Source: Vulcanimicrobiota bacterium
GTDB lineage: Bacteria; Vulcanimicrobiota; JAJTBE01
Length of the DNA stretch: 64,000 nt
Assembly (NCBI GenBank): GCA_021107945.1
Contig: JAIORV010000201.1
Location: 1 to 64,000 of the forward strand
Direction of reading: 5' to 3'
Position 1 is the first letter of the stretch, and each line of letters opens with the position of its first letter. The notes beneath the pieces are model-generated. The model was not told the origin of the DNA. It saw only the letters and a program-made list of their open reading frames with translations, and made no database searches. This document shows positions 27,489-36,865 of this stretch, in pieces. Position numbers and translations under genes: made by a program.

Positions 27489-28913
27489 CTATTTTATCTT
27501 ATACAAATACTTATCCATCGAACCCACATAAACCGCTCTGTCTGCGGATATTGCCGGAGAAGAATATACCGCGCCGCCGGTCTCGATTTTCCATAATAGA
27601 TTCCCTTTCCCTGAAAGTCCGTAAACGTGGCGGTCATGGGAGCCTATATATATATTGCCTTTTGAATCTATGGCGGGAGAAGATTCAACCTTGAACCCTG
27701 TTTTGTATTTCCAATAAAGCTTTCCCACTCTGGATACTGCATAAACATTGCCGTCGGACGAGCCGAATACAATCTTGCCGTCTTTCCCAATGGCGGGAGA
27801 CGAAACGATCTCTCCCCCGGTTTTGAAACGCCATTTTAGATTTCCATTCTTTTTTACGGCATATAGATAACCGTCCCGGGATCCTGTGTATATCGTGCCG
27901 TCCCTGTCTATCGCAGGAGAGGAAATGATTCCACCTTCGGTTTTGTATTTCCATATAAGCTTTCCATTATTTGATATGGCATATATATTCCCGTCGCCGC
28001 ATGTGGCGATAACAACGTCGTTGTTGCCGGATTCTCCACCTGTTTGGAATCCTCCGCCGCCCCATATTGCAGGTGTTCCTATAACCTCGCCCCCGGTTTT
28101 GTATTTCCATAGGCATTTCCCCGCCGGATTAAGACAATAGATAAAACCGTCCTCACCGCCAAAAATGATGTTTCCTTTTTTATCTATGGAGCATCCGGAT
28201 GAGATGTAGTAGCCGGTTTTATATCGCCATTTCAGTTTTCCTTTTCGGTTAATTGCGTAAAGATGCTGATCGTCACTGCCGATATAGACAGTACCGTCGG
28301 AAGATACAGCGGGAGACGCGCTCACATAATAATCCGCACGGTATTTCCATTTCAGCTTCCCTTTTTTTGTAATTGCGTATATATTTGAGTCATCACAGCC
28401 GAATATAACAAGTCCTTCCCCCGTAACTACAGGCGATGAAAATATCTCGTGCCCGGCCTTGAATTTCCAGGCGACCTTTGCCCCTTTTCCGGGTCCTTTG
28501 AATGGGAAGTGGGAAATGGGAGGCGAGAGGGGAGAAAAGATGACCGCCCTCCGTAATCCGACATCCGTTATCGGGACGGGGACGTCCCTCCTACAGATCC
28601 GACCTCCGACCTCCGACTTCTGTCCTCCGTTCTCCGTTCTCTCATAGATCCACACTCTTATCTTTCTGTAATCTTGCCCGGAATTGTCTTTCTCATAGTA
28701 TTTCAATTTTTCTATCTCTCCCTTTTCTCTCAAAATCAAGAAAAGGTGATCTATCGACTGTTGCTTTCCCTCTTTTTGCGACAGGTTATCCAGAATTATA
28801 TAATCGGGTATATCTTGTTTAAACGCTTTTTCAAATTCTTGATAATTATATATAGGTGGAATCCTAATCCATCTTGCTCCTAACATAAATGCATCCCTGG
28901 GGTGGCGGCACAT
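27489..28913 (-). CDS. PQQ-type beta-propeller joined to a glycosyltransferase tail
   Basis: 474 residues in three parts. Residues 1-90 (MCRHPRDAFMLGARWI...) look like the missing soluble end of the adjacent PMT glycosyltransferase, in another frame. Residues about 91-137 are translated repeat DNA, including ICRRDVPVPITD from hairpin family A. Residues about 140-474 form a beta-propeller of eight or so blades with the repeat 'GKL.WKYKTG..I.SSPAI..DG.IY.GS.D..LYA'. No signal peptide is seen. The propeller itself is well conserved; as a separate protein it has no obvious start, so it may be a true fusion or a remnant joined by repeat insertion. Confidence 0.75.
   Translation of the reverse strand: MCRHPRDAFMLGARWIRIPPIYNYQEFEKAFKQDIPDYIILDNLSQKEGKQQSIDHLFLILREKGEIEKLKYYEKDNSGQDYRKIRVWIYERTENGGQKSEVGGRICRRDVPVPITDVGLRRAVIFSPLSPPISHFPFKGPGKGAKVAWKFKAGHEIFSSPVVTGEGLVIFGCDDSNIYAITKKGKLKWKYRADYYVSASPAVSSDGTVYIGSDDQHLYAINRKGKLKWRYKTGYYISSGCSIDKKGNIIFGGEDGFIYCLNPAGKCLWKYKTGGEVIGTPAIWGGGGFQTGGESGNNDVVIATCGDGNIYAISNNGKLIWKYKTEGGIISSPAIDRDGTIYTGSRDGYLYAVKKNGNLKWRFKTGGEIVSSPAIGKDGKIVFGSSDGNVYAVSRVGKLYWKYKTGFKVESSPAIDSKGNIYIGSHDRHVYGLSGKGNLLWKIETGGAVYSSPAISADRAVYVGSMDKYLYKIK
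28500..28645 (-). repeat. Repeat insertion inside a coding frame, with family A copy 7
   Basis: The insert comprises a 'gggaagtgggaaatgggagg' type word, hairpin A at 28568-28596 (stem GGGACG / CGTCCC) and 'gacctccgacttctgtcctccg' words, all of intergenic type, yet the frame stays open across it. Confidence 0.8.
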
Positions 28914-30754
28914 GACGGAAAGTCCGGATTCTTTTTGCTTTCTTTCACCACTTTCATCGCTATCGGGTGATAATTCCTGTACCTATAAGCGGTTCGCTCC
29001 TGATTTATTACAACAATGTTTTGAATATTTATTATAAACAGTACACAAAGCGAAAAAGCAAACAAGGCCTTTTGATACCTCGCTGGGTTTCTGAATATCC
29101 GTTGTAAATATGCAATTCCCTCGTAAAACAAGCCCAGGGCGATAAGCCACAGTATTATTGATCTTACGGAATAATAAAAATGACCTGTCAGGAAATTCGA
29201 GAGTTGAACCGGGTTTGCCGGTTTACCGGTGATGAGCCCTGCGGTGAGGAGAAGGAGTCCCAGTCCTGCCGTGGGTATTACAAGGAACCGGAATATTCTT
29301 TTCCAAATTATTGCAAGTAAGATTGTAAGGATACCGACTCCAATAAAAAGGAAGAGAAGAATCACCAAAGATCTGTGGATCGCAGTTCCGATCAGATGTA
29401 AATTAAGATGGAACCATCCGGGCATGAGGGCTTCCGACAGGTAAAAATACCAGGAGACAAATAATGATATCGGGATCAGGATCCATGAGAGTCTGAATCT
29501 CCACCGGGGATTATTCACCAGGATACCCCGTTCGTCCTCAAATATCATCTTCAATGCTCCGCCGGATAAAATTGCTACTATGGGGATCAGGAAGCCATAA
29601 TATCTTGGATCCGGCGCCCAGAAGCTTAGAAGAATTACTGGTATTGCGATGATGGAATACATTATAACGACGGTTGTCCTGGGATCTCTCCTGTGGGTTC
29701 TCACAAAGGGTATTGTCAACAGAATTAATAAGAGAAACAAGTTGAAATTCCGGATCAATGTCCATATATTTACCGGTATAGCCATGAAAATAGCCGGGAC
29801 AAAAATTTTCAAATTCTCTTTAAATATCTGTTCCGGTTTTTTGGGAATAAGCTTGCTCAACTTGTGATAACTGTATTCCCCGGGGGAGCCGAAATAATAA
29901 TTGAGTGTGCTATATGAGCCCTCTTTCCCGGATATAATCCAGTGAGCTTCATTCATATCGTAAAGTTCTTTTGTGGGAGAAGTTAAATGAATGCTGCCTG
30001 ATGTTTTATATAGAATAACCAGGTAGGGCGACATTATTAACGCTAAAGTGATAACAAAAGTGGCAAGTTTTTGAAGGGAGACTTTCATATTTTCTTTTCG
30101 TCTTCTCCCCAGCATCCTGACAAATAAAAGAAAAAATGTCGCTCCTGCCGCCGCAATCGCCTCAAAACGGGTCATATACGAGAGTCCCCAGAATATTGCA
30201 CAAAGGAAATAATCACGCCATTTCCCCGCTTCAAAAGCAATAACCGAGAAATACACGGCGGTTGTAAATAATAAAAGGTAGAGGGATTCGGTAAGACCTC
30301 CGGTTGAGATGATAATTAAAAGGGGAAATGAAATGATAATAATGGCAGACAACTCGCCGGCGGGATCCCCCCATATCCGGCGCGCAAGCAGAAAGACCGG
30401 GACAACGAGGAGGCATCCGCAAATGAGCGAGACAAGCACTAGAGAAAGCTCCACGTTACCTGTAATTATATAGAAAAGCGTTGATACAAGAGCAAAAAGC
30501 GGAGAACGAAACTCTATGCCATAGTAGTGATCATTGTCAACGGGAAATGAAAATATATTTCCTGTAAATATGTTGCTTTTTATATCCCTTACAAGGTTCC
30601 CATAATAATGGGTATCCAACTCCATTGTTAGTTGCTGTAAGAAAATCAGTCTGAATAAAAGCGCAACAATTATCAGAAAAAGCAAGCGTTTTTTAAAATC
30701 AATATTAAGGTACTTTTTGTAAGTATCGGTCAATTTATGCTTAATGTTCATCAT
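28880..30754 (-). CDS. PMT/ArnT-type membrane glycosyltransferase, frameshifted end
   Basis: 624 residues, about 12 membrane helices; the first outside loop contains the acidic motif MELDTHYYGNLVRDI expected of GT39/GT83 enzymes. The last residues (NPDFPSCAATPGMHLC) are probably out of frame: the other frame at the same place gives MCRHPRDAFMLGARWI and a soluble domain like those that end this family, continuing to about 28640. So a one-base indel seems to have split the gene, unless the two frames are joined by programmed slippage or a sequencing error. Acceptor unknown. Confidence 0.8.
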   Translation of the reverse strand: MMNIKHKLTDTYKKYLNIDFKKRLLFLIIVALLFRLIFLQQLTMELDTHYYGNLVRDIKSNIFTGNIFSFPVDNDHYYGIEFRSPLFALVSTLFYIITGNVELSLVLVSLICGCLLVVPVFLLARRIWGDPAGELSAIIIISFPLLIIISTGGLTESLYLLLFTTAVYFSVIAFEAGKWRDYFLCAIFWGLSYMTRFEAIAAAGATFFLLFVRMLGRRRKENMKVSLQKLATFVITLALIMSPYLVILYKTSGSIHLTSPTKELYDMNEAHWIISGKEGSYSTLNYYFGSPGEYSYHKLSKLIPKKPEQIFKENLKIFVPAIFMAIPVNIWTLIRNFNLFLLLILLTIPFVRTHRRDPRTTVVIMYSIIAIPVILLSFWAPDPRYYGFLIPIVAILSGGALKMIFEDERGILVNNPRWRFRLSWILIPISLFVSWYFYLSEALMPGWFHLNLHLIGTAIHRSLVILLFLFIGVGILTILLAIIWKRIFRFLVIPTAGLGLLLLTAGLITGKPANPVQLSNFLTGHFYYSVRSIILWLIALGLFYEGIAYLQRIFRNPARYQKALFAFSLCVLFIINIQNIVVINQERTAYRYRNYHPIAMKVVKESKKNPDFPSCAATPGMHLC

Positions 30755-31322
30755 TCAAATCAAAAATCAACTTATGGTTCTATTGTATCTATTCACCGCA
30801 AAGATCTCAAAAAACTACAAAGTCCACAAAGTTTAGAAACTGTATTTGTAGATTTGCGGTTTATCACTTTTTTTACAGTCATATAATGACAAACATTCAA
30901 GTGACTGAGTAGTAAACTTTTTTGTTTATTATTTCGATGTATATTTAATAATTTACTAATAAAAATAAATGCCCTTTATTTTCCCGGATTTCCCGGTTAT
31001 AATATAATTAGTTAACGAATGCGGAAGTCGGAGGTCAGATGTCGGAAGCCAGGTGTCAGAACTGTAGGAGGGACGTCCCCGTCCCGATAGACGGATAACG
31101 GATAGTGGATAATGGAAAGCGGATTTCGTTTCCCATTTCTCGATTCCCATTTCTTATTTCCCAATCACCACAGAAGAAACAGGGGGAAATGGGATAAGGA
31201 AAATGGAATACTGATGACAGAGAACGGATCCATTTTCCAATTTCTTTTCTCTTTTATCCTTTTTGTGGATTTGTTGTGCAAAACCCATCCCTCTTGCAGA
31301 TTTATCCTCAGCGATCTGTATA
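30755..31322. repeat. Intergenic region with repeats
   Basis: Contains a 'ttcaccgcaaagatctcaaaaaac' word (about 30790), an AT-rich stretch (30890-31015), hairpin family A copy 8 (31064-31089) and 'cccatttctcgattcccatttc' words. No supportable gene. Confidence 0.65.
31064..31089 (+). repeat. Hairpin repeat family A, copy 8
   Basis: Stem GGGACG-TCCC-CGTCCC, in a context of 'gaggtcagatgtcggaag' words. Confidence 0.8.
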
Positions 31323-32693
31323 ATGAAAAATATAATCGGAGTGAGCAAGACGAAAAAGAAGCATCATGTGGCTATAATTGGCGGAGGTTTCACAGGAATA
31401 GCCGCCGCGTACGAACTTGCATCAAAGGGTATCCGCGTGACCGTCCTGGAGAAAGAGAAGGAAATAGGCGGTCTTTCGTCGGGATTTCTTCTAAACGGGA
31501 CTCCCCTTGAAAAGTTCTATCATTTCTGGTTTACCGGAGACCGGCACATTCTGAACCTTGCGCAGGAGCTTGATATCCGTGACAAGATTACAGGCAGCCG
31601 GGGACGCACGGGGATTTATTATGACGGAAATATTTACAGGTTCAGCTCGCCGCTCGATCTCCTCAAGTTCACCCCGTTGAATTTCCTTGATCGGGTAAAA
31701 TTGGGTGTTCAGGTTCTGAAATCCCATGTAATTAATAGCTGGGAAGAACTGGACCCTGTAACGATAAAGGAGTGGTTTTCCCGGATTGGAGGGGATGAAA
31801 TATATCGGGTGGTCTGGAGTCCTCTCCTGGAAGGAAAATTCGGCAAATTCGCCCCGGAAATATCCGCCGCCTGGTTATGGAATAAGTTCGAAAGAAGGGG
31901 TAAAAGCAGAAACGGCGGCGGCGTTGAGAAATACTTTTATTATGAGGGGGGATTTCCCGCATTCCTGGATGAAGTTGCCGCAAAAATCAAGAAATATGGA
32001 GGAGAAATAAGAACCGGGAGTCCGGTAATTTCAATAGAGGTTGAAGACGGTGAGGTGTCAAGTGTCAGGACACAAAATGATCTCATTAAAACCGACGCCG
32101 TTATAATGACAGCCGCCCTGCCGATAATTGCGAACATTGTAGAGCCGCATGTAAGATCTGAATATGTGGAATCTCTTCGAAGAATCAAGTTTCTTGCAAA
32201 CATCTGCCTCATACTGGAGCTTGAGAAAAACCTGTCCGATATTTTTTGGCTTAATATAAACGACCCAGGATACAACTTCGTGGGAGTGATTGAGCATACA
32301 AATTTCATTTCCCCGGAGATTTACGGTGGGAGGCACATTGTATATCTCACGAAATACCTCGATGAAACCGACAGGTTTTACAAGATGGAAGATATTGAGA
32401 TCAAAGAAATATTTATCTCGGATTTAAAAAAGATATTTAAAGATTTAAGGGACGAGATGATACTGAATAGCTATGTGTTTCGTTCCAGGTATGCCCAACC
32501 CGTTGCGGTACGTAATTACAGCAAAATGATCCCCTCGATAAGAACTCCCATAAAAGGACTTTATATATCCACAATGGCGCAGATTTACCCTGAGGACAGA
32601 GGCACGAACAGCCCGGTACGTGATGGGAGAAAAGTGGCAAGGGAAGTCATATCCGACCTGATAAACGGCAATAAAACTTCTCCCCTTTTATGA
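31323..32693 (+). CDS. FAD-dependent oxidoreductase (amine oxidase/desaturase-like)
   Basis: 456 residues from ATG 31323; an earlier frame from 31263 lacks a ribosome site too. The dinucleotide fold starts HVAIIGGGFTGIAAAYELAS and continues EKEKEIGGLSSGF, as in amine oxidases, phytoene desaturases and UDP-galactopyranose mutase-like enzymes. The C-terminal FAD motif is present near GLYISTMAQIYPEDRGTN. It sits among sugar genes, so a role in sugar or polyprenyl modification is plausible but not shown. Its stop overlaps that of the convergent radical SAM gene by a few bases. Confidence 0.83.
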   Translation: MKNIIGVSKTKKKHHVAIIGGGFTGIAAAYELASKGIRVTVLEKEKEIGGLSSGFLLNGTPLEKFYHFWFTGDRHILNLAQELDIRDKITGSRGRTGIYYDGNIYRFSSPLDLLKFTPLNFLDRVKLGVQVLKSHVINSWEELDPVTIKEWFSRIGGDEIYRVVWSPLLEGKFGKFAPEISAAWLWNKFERRGKSRNGGGVEKYFYYEGGFPAFLDEVAAKIKKYGGEIRTGSPVISIEVEDGEVSSVRTQNDLIKTDAVIMTAALPIIANIVEPHVRSEYVESLRRIKFLANICLILELEKNLSDIFWLNINDPGYNFVGVIEHTNFISPEIYGGRHIVYLTKYLDETDRFYKMEDIEIKEIFISDLKKIFKDLRDEMILNSYVFRSRYAQPVAVRNYSKMIPSIRTPIKGLYISTMAQIYPEDRGTNSPVRDGRKVAREVISDLINGNKTSPLL

Positions 32694-34085
32694 ACTGAGA
32701 AACGTGGGCTTACCCTCTCTTGTGATTTCTTTACCATATAATCTCCCGGCAACTGACCTGAAATATTTTTTCATATATATCAACCTGTCTATCCTTACCA
32801 TTTCTTTGAAAAGCCAGAAAAGTCCCCGCATAATCTCATCAGGAGTCATCTTTTTGGGTTGGAAATTCATATGAATCCATGTGAATTTCTCCCAATCGCG
32901 GGTCAATATTCGTCCCTCTCTCTCCATTCTGTCGTAAAACCTTGTGCCGGGAAACGGGCAAAGAGCGGAGACCTCCGTATCAACAAGATTCGTCTCGTAT
33001 GCGAAATCCCTTATTTGTCTGAAAACAGATATATCATCGTCATCAAAACCCACGATAAAAAGGCCTGATACACCCACTCCATGAGATTGAATAACATCTA
33101 TCGCCTGCCTGTAGTCCTTGATCTTGCTGTGTTTCCAGGGATTATGCCCCTCAAGATTTTTCGGGTTTATTGTTTCAAGCCCTATAAGCAACAGGGCGCA
33201 ATGGGATTGATAGAGGAGATCAAGCAATTCCTTGTCTTTCGCAACTGCGATATCGCAATAACATTCCCAGAGAATATTAAGGGGAATGAGTGACCGGATC
33301 AACTCCTTTGAATATTCCACATCAATAAACATATTCTCATCGGTAAACGAGATAAAAGGCTGTTCAACCATCGATTTTACCGTTTTTATCTCGTTCACAA
33401 CCTGTTGAACGGTCTTGTGCCTGTGAACCGCGCCATATATATGGGGAAGAAAACAGAAATCGCATTTCCGGGGGCAACCCCTTGTTGCCTGGATGGGGAA
33501 ACGGTTGTATTTTTCGATATAGTTAAATTGATTGAGAAGATCAAACCTCGGAGGTGGGAGTAAGGTCAGGTCAACCAGTTTTTTGGAACGATATACTTGT
33601 TTGGCATTGCCTTTTTGAAAGTCGTCAAGAAATTCCCTGAATGTATCCTCCGCTTCCCCGACAAAGATGAAGTCCGCATGCTCTCCGGCCTCCTCCGGCA
33701 GGGCTGTCGGGTGTATGCCTCCCATTGCCACGGGGATCCCTCTATCTCTATATATATCAGCCATCTGATAACTTCTTTTATACTGAGTGTTTATCACCGA
33801 GAGGCATACCAGGTCGAAGTCTTCTTCGTGAACGATGCGGTCCATGGTCTCCTTCAACAGGTATTCCTCATCCACATATAACAAGTCATGAGATGGATCA
33901 ATCACCCCTGCAAGGGTAATAAGCCCCAGGTTGGGCATCCATTCCATATCTTCCATGAGGAAAATAATCTCACGATGGAGTATTTTTTCCAATTCTTCAA
34001 AAATGCTGTCGGCATAGAATCTTTCCGCACCTCGTGCGCTGATAAGAGCAATTTTCAATTTCAAAAAATCCTTTCTTCTTTTCAT
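32688..34085 (-). CDS. B12-binding radical SAM protein next to a RiPP-like precursor
   Basis: 465 residues from ATG 34085; alignment with its paralogue at 24460-25773 would favour a TTG near 34058-34064, behind AAAGGA. A B12-binding-like domain (about 10-160) precedes the radical SAM core with CPRKCDFC (about residue 205) and the FQPKKMTPDEIMRGLFWLF end of DUF4070-type enzymes. It is divergent from a strongly expressed 40-codon peptide gene 140 bp away, and may modify that peptide, for instance by C-methylation. This last point is inference. Confidence 0.87.
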   Translation of the reverse strand: MKRRKDFLKLKIALISARGAERFYADSIFEELEKILHREIIFLMEDMEWMPNLGLITLAGVIDPSHDLLYVDEEYLLKETMDRIVHEEDFDLVCLSVINTQYKRSYQMADIYRDRGIPVAMGGIHPTALPEEAGEHADFIFVGEAEDTFREFLDDFQKGNAKQVYRSKKLVDLTLLPPPRFDLLNQFNYIEKYNRFPIQATRGCPRKCDFCFLPHIYGAVHRHKTVQQVVNEIKTVKSMVEQPFISFTDENMFIDVEYSKELIRSLIPLNILWECYCDIAVAKDKELLDLLYQSHCALLLIGLETINPKNLEGHNPWKHSKIKDYRQAIDVIQSHGVGVSGLFIVGFDDDDISVFRQIRDFAYETNLVDTEVSALCPFPGTRFYDRMEREGRILTRDWEKFTWIHMNFQPKKMTPDEIMRGLFWLFKEMVRIDRLIYMKKYFRSVAGRLYGKEITREGKPTFLSS

Positions 34086-34150
34086 TTATTTATTATAGCA
34101 TTATTTTTTTCTTTACCGGAAGTAAATCATGGCGATATATTACTTTACCA

Positions 34151-34179
34151 TTGAACAATTCGAAAAATTATGCTATAAT
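34151..34179 (+). promoter_or_regulatory. Near-consensus sigma-70 promoter of the small peptide gene
   Basis: -35 TTGAAC (34151-34156), exactly 17 bp spacer, -10 TATAAT (34174-34179), 46 bp before the start codon. It is the best housekeeping promoter I could find in the window. Confidence 0.8.
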
Positions 34180-34225
34180 ATTGGTTCGAGAGGCTAACAG
34201 GCCGACCGAGGGAGGGTAAATAACT

Positions 34226-34348
34226 ATGAAGAAGAAATACGAAAAACCCTCAATTACGACTTTCGAGGAGAGGACAGTAGTGGAGAACCTGGACGATGTT
34301 AAAGTGTCCGGGCCACCTCCTTCCGCCTGGAGTTGCGTGAGAGGATGA
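34226..34348 (+). CDS. Candidate RiPP precursor peptide, 40 residues
   Basis: The peptide begins MKKKYEKPSITTFEERTV and ends SGPPPSAWSCVRG. The YxKPxI segment is typical of leader peptides of several modified-peptide classes; an acidic middle (EERTVVENLDD) leads to a Pro-rich tail with one Trp and one Cys, a plausible core. A near-consensus promoter and an excellent ribosome site (GAGGGAGGG, 34208-34216) make this a real gene. The divergent neighbour is a B12 radical SAM enzyme, and a methyltransferase lies about 0.8 kb downstream. No RRE/PqqD domain, protease or exporter is seen nearby. Class undetermined. Confidence 0.7.
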   Translation: MKKKYEKPSITTFEERTVVENLDDVKVSGPPPSAWSCVRG

Positions 34349-34720
34349 TTTACATCCATCTCTTATGACCTTTATGCTTCACCAAAGGCGGGTACCTGCA
34401 AATCGAAACTTGGGATTGATCACCCCGATAGATATATTCGGAAAAATTCAGGTCCGGGACAACAGGGAAATTTTTAGAGGAGGAGTAAGTCTTTACTTAC
34501 TTTGTCTTTTGGGAATTCCTTTTTTGTTTTTGGAGAAAAAGATCCTTGCCGCTCTATGACTATTTATCGAGAAAAGCATCTGTATATTCTGAGCATGGAA
34601 TTATACAGGGCAGTACCTGAGAATTGTTGTTCCTCATTTTCAGCAAATCTTTATATTTTATTAATTCTCTGCGATCTCCGCGTCCTCTGCGGTGAATTAA
34701 AAAGCATCATCCGAGTTAAT
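34349..34720. other. Intergenic region after the peptide gene
   Basis: An inverted repeat AGTAAGT-CTTT-ACTTACT (34484-34501) followed by TTGTCTTTT may be a weak terminator. A frame at 34365-34559 would give a 64-residue product with a hydrophobic end (VSLYLLCLLGIPFLFLEKK) but has no ribosome site. A 'ctgcgatctccgcgtcctctgcgg' word lies at about 34668. Confidence 0.5.
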
Positions 34721-35107
34721 TCAACTTGCGAAATCATCAACATGGTATATGGGGTTTGTCTTCATCCTGCCGGAAAAATCTTCCCTCACCTGTGGAGGGA
34801 GCGAATCTATCGCACCCTTGAAATGCGGACTTGCAACCTTTGCAAACTCTCCCTTTACGCCGTCGGGATTGATCAGGCGATATAACACAAGGTTTCTCTC
34901 CACCCATTTCACCTCTATATTCGCCTTGTAATCATCACCGTCCTGAATGTCAATCCAAAACCATACGTGGTCGGGGTTAAACATCAACTCCGCAGTTATT
35001 GTCGAATATCCATAAGCGGTTACATCTCTGGGAGAATAATGATCACCCTCCACCACTACTCTTGTCGTCCCGCTAAAGTTTCTTATAAACACCTGGATCG
35101 TGGGCAT
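34721..35107 (-). CDS. Small beta-rich protein of unknown function
   Basis: 128 residues, no signal or membrane helix. The sequence alternates aromatic and charged strands (IQVFIRNFSGTTRVVVEG, HVWFWIDIQDGDDYKANI), suggesting a beta-sandwich. A good AAAGGAG site lies before the ATG. It is last in an operon with a TPR protein and a methyltransferase (15 bp gap). Family not recognised. Confidence 0.7.
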   Translation of the reverse strand: MPTIQVFIRNFSGTTRVVVEGDHYSPRDVTAYGYSTITAELMFNPDHVWFWIDIQDGDDYKANIEVKWVERNLVLYRLINPDGVKGEFAKVASPHFKGAIDSLPPQVREDFSGRMKTNPIYHVDDFAS

Positions 35108-35122
35108 ATAGATTCTCCTTTC

Positions 35123-35983
35123 TTATTCTCTCTCCCCTGTCACCATAAGTCCACCTGCGCCAAGAAAACGAGGATCGTTACAGTGTTTCATCTCAAGATC
35201 AATTACAATTTGCTCCCATCTTTTTGTATCTGTGCCCGTGCGAATCGAATCATCGGGAGTAAATATACATTCCGACAGGACTCTTATATTACAAAAACCG
35301 GCGGCAGAGGCATCTTTTTCAAGCTCTTCCGGAAGCATACTTACAATTCCTGAATGCTGACTGTTATTTACGGCGGCTTTCTCAAGCGATTCAAGATCGC
35401 CATTTATTGCAAACAAGTGCATTGCCCCCAGGGTATTGTGAATCCCGTCGGCTATCATCTTTCCCCCGGGCTTTAATATGCGTGCCATTTCCTTTAAAGC
35501 TCTTCCAGGATTCCCACAATACACAACCGCTCCGCCCATTGAAAACACATGGTCGAAGGAGTTGTCGGGGAAGTCGGACATGTCCAGTATATCTCCCTTC
35601 ACAATCTTCAGCCTGTCAGATACACCCGCAGATTCCGCCTTCTCCTCCGCCAGGCGAAGCCAACCCTCCGCATGGTCGAGAACGGTGATATTATTGAAAC
35701 CCTCCCTTGCAAGGGGAATCGCCTTCCTGCCCGTGCCTCCACCGGCATCAAGAATCCTTGCATTTTTCGAAACACCTCCCAACTCACGCCTGAGATGCTC
35801 CAACCCAATCAGGTTATAAAGCCTGAATGCGACAATAATCCGGTCTCTATATTCTTCGAGCCTTGCAAATTCATAACTGATCATCGGCATAACTTTCTTC
35901 CAGTCCCAGTCCGTCCAATGATCTGCAGTATCAATATCAAGGTCATCTATAAGGTATTGATAATCCGACTCCCATATACTCAT
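35123..35983 (-). CDS. Class I SAM-dependent methyltransferase
   Basis: 286 residues. SAM-binding motif I ARILDAGGGTGRKAIPLA, then VLDHAEGWLRLAEEKA (motif II region) and SFDHVFSMGGAVVYC, followed by RILKPGGKMIADGI. This is the small-molecule Methyltransf_11/25 type. Its ATG overlaps the stop codon of the TPR gene, so translation is coupled. It lies in the same neighbourhood as a radical SAM enzyme and a RiPP-like precursor on the other strand; the acceptor is unknown. Confidence 0.9.
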   Translation of the reverse strand: MSIWESDYQYLIDDLDIDTADHWTDWDWKKVMPMISYEFARLEEYRDRIIVAFRLYNLIGLEHLRRELGGVSKNARILDAGGGTGRKAIPLAREGFNNITVLDHAEGWLRLAEEKAESAGVSDRLKIVKGDILDMSDFPDNSFDHVFSMGGAVVYCGNPGRALKEMARILKPGGKMIADGIHNTLGAMHLFAINGDLESLEKAAVNNSQHSGIVSMLPEELEKDASAAGFCNIRVLSECIFTPDDSIRTGTDTKRWEQIVIDLEMKHCNDPRFLGAGGLMVTGERE

Positions 35984-36810
35984 CTTTTAATACCCCGCGG
36001 TGAATAATTACACCGCGCGTATGCAATATCCCTGCCATAGAAGCTTACACGAAAGCGGGGGTGGATCTTTAGGGATTTATTGACGTCCGCCAGCCCTTTT
36101 TTTTCTTCGCCCTTTAAATGGTATGTCAAGCCCCTGTTGTTGTATGCCATCCAGGATTTGGGATCCAGCTTTATCGCTATGTTGAAATCCTCAATTGCCT
36201 TCTTATACTTCTTTCCATCGCAATATGCAAGCCCGCGGTTTATATATGCTTTTACAAACTTCCGGTTCAAGCTTATCGCCCTGTCAAAATCTTCTGTAGC
36301 TTTGCCATATTTTGTCATGAGATAATATGCAATACCTCTGTTATTATAAGCTTCGACAAGCTCGGGATCAATCTTTAACGCCCGGTTGAAATCCCTTATG
36401 GCTTTATCATACTTTCTCTTATGCAGGTAGGCCAGCCCCCTGTTACAATATGCCGGCGAATTTTCCGGGTAAATCCTGATTGCCCCTGTAAATTTCTCTA
36501 TTGCCTCATCATATTTTCTGTCGGAGATGCTCTTTAACCCCATTTTATTGAGTTCTATAGATTTGTTTATCGATAAATTCTTGCTCTTCATTTTCTCACC
36601 TGCCATTGTGATCCCGGTGTTTTGAAACAGAAGCATAAGCAGGACAACAGCGACGGAAAAAATGATTTTTACCATTTTCCAGAGTCGGCTTGATCCATTT
36701 AATATTCTCCTGTCATATGTAACCCGAATCACTTTTTTTGAATAAGGGTCTTGTCTCAGATGGACTATTTCAACATTCTCCTCGTGCTCTTCTCTCTTAA
36801 CAGCGTTCAT
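35980..36810 (-). CDS. TPR-repeat membrane protein
   Basis: 276 residues from ATG 36810, which has a GGTGAT site; a longer frame to 36891 merely translates repeat family F. One membrane helix (about 45-63) is followed by five or six tetratricopeptide repeats of the form 'AIEDFNRAIKLDPK..AYNNRGLAY', a protein-interaction scaffold. It is first in an operon with the methyltransferase and a small unknown protein. Confidence 0.87.
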   Translation of the reverse strand: MNAVKREEHEENVEIVHLRQDPYSKKVIRVTYDRRILNGSSRLWKMVKIIFSVAVVLLMLLFQNTGITMAGEKMKSKNLSINKSIELNKMGLKSISDRKYDEAIEKFTGAIRIYPENSPAYCNRGLAYLHKRKYDKAIRDFNRALKIDPELVEAYNNRGIAYYLMTKYGKATEDFDRAISLNRKFVKAYINRGLAYCDGKKYKKAIEDFNIAIKLDPKSWMAYNNRGLTYHLKGEEKKGLADVNKSLKIHPRFRVSFYGRDIAYARCNYSPRGIKR

Positions 36811-36865
36811 TGTTATCACCTTCCCATATAAGATACCGGGGAGATGCATAATTATTCCGTTATTC

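Noticed and set aside
34226-34348. Lasso peptide precursor
   Set aside because: The leader resembles YxxPxL, but no lasso cyclase, B1/B2 protein or exporter is nearby, and the core lacks a suitable Gly and acidic residue for a ring.
34365-34559. Second small peptide gene after the RiPP-like precursor
   Set aside because: No ribosome site before its ATG, and the hydrophobic end arises from an AT-rich stretch; recorded only as a possibility in the intergenic entry.
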